Source: Saprospiraceae bacterium (GTDB lineage Bacteria > Bacteroidota > Bacteroidia > Chitinophagales > Saprospiraceae). Taken from it: a DNA stretch of 10,738 bases. The stretch covers positions 1 through 10,738 of the forward strand of contig CANETR010000023.1 of NCBI GenBank assembly GCA_947441325.1, in the 5' to 3' direction. This document shows positions 6,252 through 10,738 of this stretch, piece after piece. Each line of letters begins with the position of its first letter. Position 1 is the first letter of the stretch. Below the pieces are notes generated by a model. That model worked only from the letters and a program-made list of their open reading frames with translations, was not told the origin of the DNA and ran no database searches. The translations under genes and the position numbers were made by a program.

Positions 6252-8468
6252 ATGCGTTTTGTATTTTTAATGTTTGCGCTCTTATTGATTTTTCATGTAG
6301 AAGTTATTGCCCAAAAAAGCCTGAAAGTGGCAGATAAAGCTTACAAGTCAGGCGATTATTACACGGCTGTTGAGAACTATGAATTAGCTTTTGAAGATAA
6401 AAAATTTGAAAAGCATAAATCAAAAAGCGAGGCATATTATAAGTATGCCGAATCCTGCCGTTTTAGCCATAATTTCACAAAAGCCGAAGTTTATTACAAA
6501 AAAGCAGCTGAAAGCGGAGATTACAAGAACAAATTATCTGCAATCGATTTCTGGTATGCCTATACCCTTAAACACAACGCCAAATACCAACCTGCGCTCG
6601 AAGAATTTCAAAAGTTTATTGAGCTTAACAAAAATGTAAAAGAGTACGAATCTCTGATTCGTATGGCTAAGCAGGATATAAAATCCTGTAGCCTTGCACT
6701 AGAAATATATCAGCATCCAATTGAGGGAGTTTCTGTTGAGAGTGTAGGCGAAAATGTAAATACTAAGTTTTCAGACTTTGCACCACATTTGGTCGATGGC
6801 GATTTGTACTATTCGTCTTTAAAATTTGAAGCTCAAACTCAAAGAAGAGCTGGGGTTGATGACAAAACCGAAAAACACCTTTATGGAAAGTTAATGGTGG
6901 CTAAAGAAGCCGGTAAGAAAAAGGGGGGATTATTGGCTAATTTAAACCTGAAGTATCAGAATGTAGGTAATTCCTGTTTGAGTCCTGATGGCAAAAGGTT
7001 GTACTATACTGTTTGTGAGAAGGATCTTGAATTTGAATTTGTATGCAAACTTTATGTCGCCGAAAGAGCAGCAAAAAACAAGTCTTGGGGCAGAGGCGTT
7101 GAATTGCCTTTTAACTCAAAAAAAGGCACAAACACACATCCAAATGTTTCTTTTGACAGTACGCTAAATAAAGAGGTTATTTACTTTGTATCCTCAAGAG
7201 ATGCAGGTCAAGGTCAAATGGATATTTATTTTGTCACTTATGAAGGTAAAGGCAAGTATTCTGAACCTGTTAATCTTGGAAATATTATTAACACAGAAGG
7301 CAAAGAAGCTACTCCATTTTTTCAACAAAGCTCGCAAACACTTTTTTTTAGTTCTACATGGCATCCTGGATTGGGAGGCTTTGATATTTTTAAATCAAAA
7401 AAAGAAAATGGTCAATGGTCAGAGCCAGTGAATGTTGGTGTACCATTAAACAGTGCTGCGAATGACCTATATTTTTATATCTCTCCTCAAGTTGACACCT
7501 TCGGTTATTTTTCGAGTAATCGTCCCGGTTCTAAAGTATTGACAGGAGAATCCTGCTGCAATGATATTTATGCATTGGTTTTGCCTAAGGAAATCGAACC
7601 TGGCAAATCGGTAGAGCTTTTGGTTTCTGTTGAACCAGAGCCAACACCTGAACCCGAAGTAAATCCAGTTCCGGAACCCAAACCAGAGCCGATTGTAGTA
7701 AAAACTGAACCAGAGCCTATTGTCAATCCCGAACCAGAGCCGATTGTAGCAAATGCCGAACCAAAGCCCACTGTCAATCCGGAACCAGAGCCTGAAATAA
7801 TTTTATTGTCTCCTGAGCCAATCGTCCAGCCTGAAATTAAAACTTTGCCCGAATCGAAGCCGCTGCCAGAGGTTGATGTGAACGTTTTGGAGAAAATGTT
7901 GCCGCTCACGCTTTATTTCCACAATGACGAGCCTGATTCAAATACTTATGCCATTACAACAAAGACAAATTATACACAGGCCTATAATAGCTTCATGGCA
8001 TATAAAGGCATGTACATGAATGAATTTGCCGCTCAATACAAAGATGCAGAAATGAAGATTTCGGCAACTGACAAGGTGAAAACATTTTTCGATAAAACAG
8101 TTACAGGAGAGTATCAGCGCATGAATGAGTTTATGGCACAATTGTCTAAGCTTATGGAGAAAGGTGAGGCAATAGAAATTTCTGTAAGAGGTTTTTGTAG
8201 CCCAAGATCCAGTAGTAATTACAATATCAACTTAGCTAAAAGACGCATAGCCTGTTTGAAAAATCAGATAAAAGATTTCGATAATGGAGCATTACAAAAA
8301 TATATCAAGAACGGTAAAATAAAATTTATTGAATTGCCAATAGGTGAGGCTCAGTCGCCACTTGGAGTAAGTGACAACTTGCTCGACCCAAGAAATTCAA
8401 TATTCAGCCCGGAGGCTTCTGCTCAGCGTAAAGTACATATCGAATCAATCAAAAAGGTTGTAAAATAA
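6252..8468 (+). CDS. Envelope protein with TPR, PD40 beta-propeller, Pro/Glu linker and divergent OmpA-type C-terminus
   Basis: A 738-residue exported protein. In order: signal peptide (about 1-21, ending VIAQ); TPR-like helices (about 23-145, e.g. [20 protein letters not shown] at 27-46 and [11 protein letters not shown] at 115-125); a PD40/WD40-like propeller (about 165-443) with blades such as [12 protein letters not shown] (242-253), [20 protein letters not shown] (309-328), [20 protein letters not shown] (363-382) and [11 protein letters not shown] (417-427); a Pro/Glu-rich linker (about 459-540); and a C-terminal domain (about 545-738). The last contains [24 protein letters not shown] (643-666), resembling the OmpA peptidoglycan-binding core, with a long helical insertion before it. 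The Asp normally found in the OmpA TDxxG motif is not present here, while the Arg of the following helix is. This architecture recalls PorE-type periplasmic proteins of Bacteroidota, some linked to type IX secretion or gliding; that role is unproven here. It is monocistronic, with a promoter and a strong terminator. Confidence 0.82.
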   Translation: MRFVFLMFALLLIFHVEVIAQKSLKVADKAYKSGDYYTAVENYELAFEDKKFEKHKSKSEAYYKYAESCRFSHNFTKAEVYYKKAAESGDYKNKLSAIDFWYAYTLKHNAKYQPALEEFQKFIELNKNVKEYESLIRMAKQDIKSCSLALEIYQHPIEGVSVESVGENVNTKFSDFAPHLVDGDLYYSSLKFEAQTQRRAGVDDKTEKHLYGKLMVAKEAGKKKGGLLANLNLKYQNVGNSCLSPDGKRLYYTVCEKDLEFEFVCKLYVAERAAKNKSWGRGVELPFNSKKGTNTHPNVSFDSTLNKEVIYFVSSRDAGQGQMDIYFVTYEGKGKYSEPVNLGNIINTEGKEATPFFQQSSQTLFFSSTWHPGLGGFDIFKSKKENGQWSEPVNVGVPLNSAANDLYFYISPQVDTFGYFSSNRPGSKVLTGESCCNDIYALVLPKEIEPGKSVELLVSVEPEPTPEPEVNPVPEPKPEPIVVKTEPEPIVNPEPEPIVANAEPKPTVNPEPEPEIILLSPEPIVQPEIKTLPESKPLPEVDVNVLEKMLPLTLYFHNDEPDSNTYAITTKTNYTQAYNSFMAYKGMYMNEFAAQYKDAEMKISATDKVKTFFDKTVTGEYQRMNEFMAQLSKLMEKGEAIEISVRGFCSPRSSSNYNINLAKRRIACLKNQIKDFDNGALQKYIKNGKIKFIELPIGEAQSPLGVSDNLLDPRNSIFSPEASAQRKVHIESIKKVVK
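7683..7784 (+). repeat. Two copies of a 51-base in-frame repeat coding a Pro/Glu linker
   Basis: Copies at 7683-7733 and 7734-7784 agree at about 43 of 51 positions. Each codes a 9- plus 8-residue pair (PEPIVVKTE + PEPIVNPE, then PEPIVANAE + PKPTVNPE), inside a longer Pro/Glu-rich stretch from about 7626 to 7871. The repeat lies in the linker between propeller and C-terminal domain, a rigid extended segment whose length could vary by repeat slippage. Confidence 0.8.
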
Positions 8469-8505
8469 AAATTAGAAAGCTGCAATTTGCAGCTTTCTAA
8501 TTTTT
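8467..8505 (+). terminator. Strong hairpin terminator of the OmpA-type gene
   Basis: Arms 8467-8485 and 8487-8505 are perfectly complementary over 19 bases around a single central base (in practice a 3-5 base loop). The core is GCTGCAA/TTGCAGC, flanked by an A-rich left side and a right side ending in TTTTT. It begins inside the TAA stop codon (8466-8468), so transcription stops immediately after translation ends. The symmetric A/T flanks mean it could also act on the other strand. Confidence 0.85.
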
Positions 8506-8539
8506 AAAGCGAAACTCTAAATAATATTGACTGCAATCA

Positions 8540-8570
8540 TTTCAATATAATTGAAAAAACGCTAAATTTG
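8540..8570 (+). promoter_or_regulatory. Probable promoter of the Fe(II) dioxygenase gene
   Basis: TAAATTTG at 8563-8570 fits TAnnTTTG exactly; TTTC at 8540-8543 lies 19 bp upstream at the -33 position, one base off TTTG. It sits after the previous gene's terminator and about 77 bases before the ATG at 8648. Confidence 0.5.
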
Positions 8571-8647
8571 TGACTTCTCAAAAAAACTGATTTAGTATCA
8601 GAATTTTGATTTAATAATATTAACTAACCTTCATTTTCTTTAACCCA

Positions 8648-9604
8648 ATGGCAACTACTAGCGGTATCCCTCAGGTTGATTTAAGTAAATTTATTGACGG
8701 TAATGCAATTATGCAGGCCGAGTTTGTACAAGAGCTGGGCAAGGCTTTTTCTGAAATTGGTTTTGTAAGTGTTACAAATCACGGAATTCCGCTCGAGCTT
8801 GTCAATAATTTTTTCAAACTCTCCGAAAAGTTTTTTGCAATGGATTTGGACAACAAATCCAAATACGAAGTAAAAGGTGGCGCCGGTCAGCGTGGTTATA
8901 CCTCATTCGGTCGCGAGCACGCTAAACACTCAAATGTAGGTGATCTCAAGGAGTTTTATCAGTTTGGACAGGAACTTCCAAGTGGACACGAATTGGAAAA
9001 GGAATACCCCGAGAACATTTATGTTGACGAATTACCAGATTATAACCAGGTAGCAAGGGCCCTTTATCAAGCTTTTGAAAAATCAGGAGGCCATCTATTG
9101 GAGGCAATTTCTCTATATTTAGGCTTGCCAAGAGATTATTTCGATAAACATATTGAAGGTGGTAACTCCATATTGAGGGCTATTCATTATCCGCCCATCA
9201 GCTCAGAACCTAAATCAGCCATCCGTGCCGATGAGCATGAAGATATTAACCTAATAACACTTTTGTTTGGCGCTTCTGCCGATGGGCTTCAAGTAAGACC
9301 ATTGGGTCACGACTGGATTGACGTGAAGGCCTTGGGAGACAGCATTGTAATCAATGTTGGCGATATGTTACAAAGACTTACCAATAATGTATTGCAATCG
9401 ACTACCCATAGAGTAGTAAATCCTCCAAGAGAACTTTGGGGTACAGCCAGAATTTCAATTCCATTTTTCCTGCATCCACGTAGTGATATGGATCTAAGCT
9501 GTTTGGAAGGTTGTATCAGTGCTGAAAATGCCTTGCAATATGAACCAATTACAGCAGGAGAATACCTGGATGAGCGCCTACGTGAGATTGGGTTGAAGAA
9601 ATAA
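8648..9604 (+). CDS. Isopenicillin N synthase family Fe(II)-dependent 2-oxoglutarate-type dioxygenase
   Basis: A 318-residue cytoplasmic enzyme of normal length for the family. The N-terminal DIOX_N part (about 7-125) contains IPQVDLSKF and EIGFVSVTNHGIP (36-48). The C-terminal double-stranded beta-helix holds the iron triad H197-x-D199 (in DEHEDINLITLLFG) and H254 (in STTHRVVNPP), plus R268-x-S270 (ARIS), which in 2-oxoglutarate users binds the co-substrate carboxylate. GLQVR (213-217) and VINVGDMLQRLTNN (234-247) are further family signatures. All catalytic residues are present, so it should be an active oxygenase. No peptide synthetase or beta-lactam gene lies next to it, so the isopenicillin N name describes the fold, not the product; the substrate is unknown. 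The ATG start follows a plausible promoter by about 77 bases, and a hairpin terminator lies 64 bases past the stop. Confidence 0.88.
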   Translation: MATTSGIPQVDLSKFIDGNAIMQAEFVQELGKAFSEIGFVSVTNHGIPLELVNNFFKLSEKFFAMDLDNKSKYEVKGGAGQRGYTSFGREHAKHSNVGDLKEFYQFGQELPSGHELEKEYPENIYVDELPDYNQVARALYQAFEKSGGHLLEAISLYLGLPRDYFDKHIEGGNSILRAIHYPPISSEPKSAIRADEHEDINLITLLFGASADGLQVRPLGHDWIDVKALGDSIVINVGDMLQRLTNNVLQSTTHRVVNPPRELWGTARISIPFFLHPRSDMDLSCLEGCISAENALQYEPITAGEYLDERLREIGLKK

Positions 9605-9633
9605 GCAGGCAACATTGACAAAAAATTCATAGA

Positions 9634-9666
9634 ATTGCAGAATAAATTCTATTTATACTATATTTG
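9634..9666 (+). promoter_or_regulatory. Promoter-like boxes directly before a terminator hairpin
   Basis: TATATTTG at 9659-9666 fits TAnnTTTG; ATTG at 9634-9637 lies 21 bp upstream as a weak -33 candidate. The predicted start, about 9672, is inside the hairpin that follows, so any transcript would be only about 40 bases. It may be a chance match in AT-rich DNA. Confidence 0.35.
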
Positions 9667-9668
9667 CG

Positions 9669-9710
9669 CAGTCTCGTTGCTTGTTTTTCGAGTAACGAGG
9701 CTGTTTTTTT
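9669..9710 (+). terminator. Intrinsic terminator after the Fe(II) dioxygenase gene
   Basis: CAGTCTCGTTGCTTG (9669-9683) pairs with CGAGTAACGAGGCTG (9689-9703) over 15 bp (three are G-U in RNA), with a TTTTT loop (9684-9688) and a run of seven T at 9704-9710. This is a textbook rho-independent terminator. It separates the dioxygenase from the OmpH genes. Confidence 0.88.
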
Positions 9711-9711
9711 G

Positions 9712-9730
9712 GTTAATATTCGTTAATATT
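9712..9730 (+). repeat. Short direct repeat upstream of the OmpH promoter
   Basis: GTTAATATT occurs at 9712-9720 and again at 9722-9730, a 10-base period, which places both copies on the same face of the helix. It lies between the terminator and the likely OmpH promoter. It could be a regulator binding site, or simply AT-rich sequence. Confidence 0.3.
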
Positions 9731-9755
9731 TTCTTTTTTTAATTCCGCAACAATT

Positions 9756-9786
9756 TTTGGCACGTTTGTGTAAGTTATAATTTTTG
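9756..9786 (+). promoter_or_regulatory. Probable promoter of the OmpH gene pair
   Basis: TTTG at 9756-9759 and AATTTTTG at 9779-9786 are spaced by 19 bp; the second box misses the TAnnTTTG consensus at its first base. The position, about 48 bases before the ATG at 9835 and after the terminator, suits the start of a two-gene transcript. Confidence 0.4.
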
Positions 9787-9834
9787 TCCGGAACCGACGT
9801 CTAAACAAAGAATTTACTAAGGACCAAAAAATTT

Positions 9835-10350
9835 ATGATTATGAGAAAATTAGCACTTTTTATTGCCTTTGCCTTTTTGGGTTCATTTACTGTAAATGCT
9901 CAAAGAATGGCCTATGTGGACATGGAAAAGATTATGGAATCTGTTCCAGATTATGCCAAAGCTCAAAAAGAGCTTGAAGAAATCGCTGAACGTTGGAGAC
10001 AGGAGATTTCAAAAGAATACGATAAAATTGATCAGATGTACCGCGACTATCAGGCACGAGAAGTACTGATGAGTGATGATACCCGTAAGCAGAAACAAGA
10101 CGAAATTGTGGCCAAAGAAAAAGAAGTAAGAGAACTTCAGAAAAAACGATTTGGTCCCGAGGGAGAACTTTTTACCAAAAGACAAAGTCTTGTCAAACCG
10201 ATACAGGAGAAGGTTTATACGGCAATTGAAAAATTTGCCAATGACCGTAACTACGATGTGATTTTTTCTGCACCTGATGGCAGTACCATTATCTATGCTA
10301 AAGCAGATAAGGATGTAACTGCGGATGTTATCAAGTCGCTTCAAAAATAA
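9835..10350 (+). CDS. ompH: OmpH/Skp-family periplasmic chaperone
   Basis: A 171-residue exported protein. The signal peptide (KLALFIAFAFLGSF, cleavage near VNAQ) is followed by RMAYVDMEKIMESVPDYAKAQ, the conserved first strand and helix of the OmpH family. A long charged coiled-coil arm follows (about 45-130, rich in Glu, Lys, Gln and Arg, with AKEKEVRELQKKRFG), then a returning C-terminal body (AIEKFANDRNYDVIFSAPDGSTIIYA). Skp-type proteins form trimers that hold unfolded outer-membrane proteins in the periplasm before delivery to the BAM complex. AAGGA at 9819-9823 lies 11 bases before the ATG at 9835; a second ATG at 9841 is too far from it for normal spacing, though it also gives a full signal peptide. 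A second OmpH-like gene starts 39 bases after the stop with no terminator between them, so the pair is probably co-transcribed. Confidence 0.9.
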   Translation: MIMRKLALFIAFAFLGSFTVNAQRMAYVDMEKIMESVPDYAKAQKELEEIAERWRQEISKEYDKIDQMYRDYQAREVLMSDDTRKQKQDEIVAKEKEVRELQKKRFGPEGELFTKRQSLVKPIQEKVYTAIEKFANDRNYDVIFSAPDGSTIIYAKADKDVTADVIKSLQK

Positions 10351-10389
10351 ATTACCATTTTCAACAACATAATCATACGCTCTTCAGAA

Positions 10390-10738
10390 ATGAAAAACTT
10401 CTTTTTCCTTCTTTTTGCAGCTTTTGTATTGCTTTCCTGTTCAAAAGGAGCAACTGACAAGAAAAATGATAAACCTGTACCCACAGGGAACCTTAAAATT
10501 GCGCATGTAGATCCGGAACAGGTTATTCCAAATATGCCAGAATATAAAGCGGCAAAGGAAGAATTGGAAAAGCTTAAAACCCAACTGCAGGCACAAATGG
10601 AAACTGAGCAGCAAAGAGTACAACAGTATTATGCCACTGTTATGCAAAAAGCACAACAGGGTATATTGGCCCCTGCTCAGCAAAAACTTGAAGAAGACAA
10701 ACTCGTGAAAATGCAGGAAGAATTGCAGCGCAAGGCTA
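10390..10738 (+). CDS. OmpH/Skp-like lipoprotein, cut by the right edge
   Basis: An open frame runs from the ATG at 10390 to the end, giving 116 codons. It begins with a lipoprotein signal (MKNFFFLLFAAFVLLSC, lipobox LLSC with Cys17), so the mature protein should be lipid-anchored rather than free. After a short polar spacer (KGATDKKNDKPVPTGN) comes KIAHVDPEQVIPNMPEYKAA, the OmpH entry motif, then a Gln/Glu/Lys-rich coiled coil that is still open at the edge. It looks like a paralogue of the gene before it, probably in the same operon. A membrane-tethered OmpH beside a soluble one suggests separate tasks or mixed trimers (inference). Closing part of the protein is not visible. Confidence 0.82.
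   Translation, partial: MKNFFFLLFAAFVLLSCSKGATDKKNDKPVPTGNLKIAHVDPEQVIPNMPEYKAAKEELEKLKTQLQAQMETEQQRVQQYYATVMQKAQQGILAPAQQKLEEDKLVKMQEELQRKA

Noticed and set aside
7568..7909. Minus-strand 113-residue frame rich in Gly-Ser repeats
   Set aside because: It is the reverse complement of the Pro/Glu linker repeat; the Gly-Ser pattern is only a reflection of the Pro/Glu codons.
9757..9772. TTGGCACG, resembling the -24 box of a sigma-54 promoter
   Set aside because: The -12 box expected at fixed distance (TTGC) reads TGTA here, so the essential GC pair is missing.
10009..10683. Minus-strand frames with hydrophobic, Phe-rich products at 10009-10344 and 10441-10683
   Set aside because: They are antisense to the Lys/Glu-rich coiled coils of the OmpH genes; Phe and Leu arise from the reverse of AAA and GAA codons.
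1..10738. CRISPR array, transposon ends, phage genes, tRNA genes or a defence island
   Set aside because: No regularly spaced repeats, no transposase or integrase frame, no tRNA-like cloverleaf and no defence-family domain was seen; gene content is ordinary envelope and metabolic.

Overview
The window looks like chromosomal DNA of a member of the phylum Bacteroidota. Several things point that way: AT-rich intergenic DNA, -7 promoter boxes of the Bacteroidota form TAnnTTTG in front of several genes, a TonB-dependent receptor with an N-terminal carboxypeptidase-regulatory-like domain, a TPR/PD40/OmpA-type envelope protein, and a pair of OmpH genes. Genus cannot be assigned from what is visible. 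Every gene is intact or simply cut by the window edge. I see no tRNA, rRNA, insertion sequence, phage gene or CRISPR array.

Layout. Positions 1-1440 (minus) hold the N-terminal 480 codons of a TonB-dependent outer-membrane receptor that runs off the left edge. Divergent from it, 1665-2723 (plus) encodes a secreted endonuclease/exonuclease/phosphatase-family enzyme with a complete catalytic motif set. It faces, across a 74-bp spacer made mostly of an imperfect inverted repeat, a 2.7-kb minus-strand gene (2798-5500) that encodes two complete D-Ala-D-Ala-ligase-like ATP-grasp units in one chain. Then, all on the plus strand: a small VOC-fold protein (5703-6125), a 738-residue TPR + PD40 propeller + Pro/Glu linker + divergent OmpA-type protein (6252-8468) closed by a strong hairpin, an isopenicillin-N-synthase-family Fe(II) dioxygenase (8648-9604), a terminator hairpin, and two OmpH/Skp-type genes. 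The first OmpH (9835-10350) is secreted; the second (10390 to the right edge) is a lipoprotein and is incomplete.

How the genes may fit together. Most of the window concerns the cell envelope: outer-membrane import, peptidoglycan precursor ligation, a periplasm-spanning OmpA-type protein, and chaperones for outer-membrane proteins. The divergent receptor and secreted nuclease/phosphatase could form a scavenging pair, which is inference from position. There is no single obvious multi-gene system. The most unusual object is the tandem ligase. Its first half keeps the Glu-Ser-Tyr active-site triad of D-Ala-D-Ala ligases but is altered at two nucleotide/metal positions. Its second half keeps those nucleotide/metal positions but has Cys and Phe in place of the triad Ser and Tyr. 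The second most unusual is a promoter-like box lying directly on top of a 15-bp terminator hairpin upstream of the OmpH genes.
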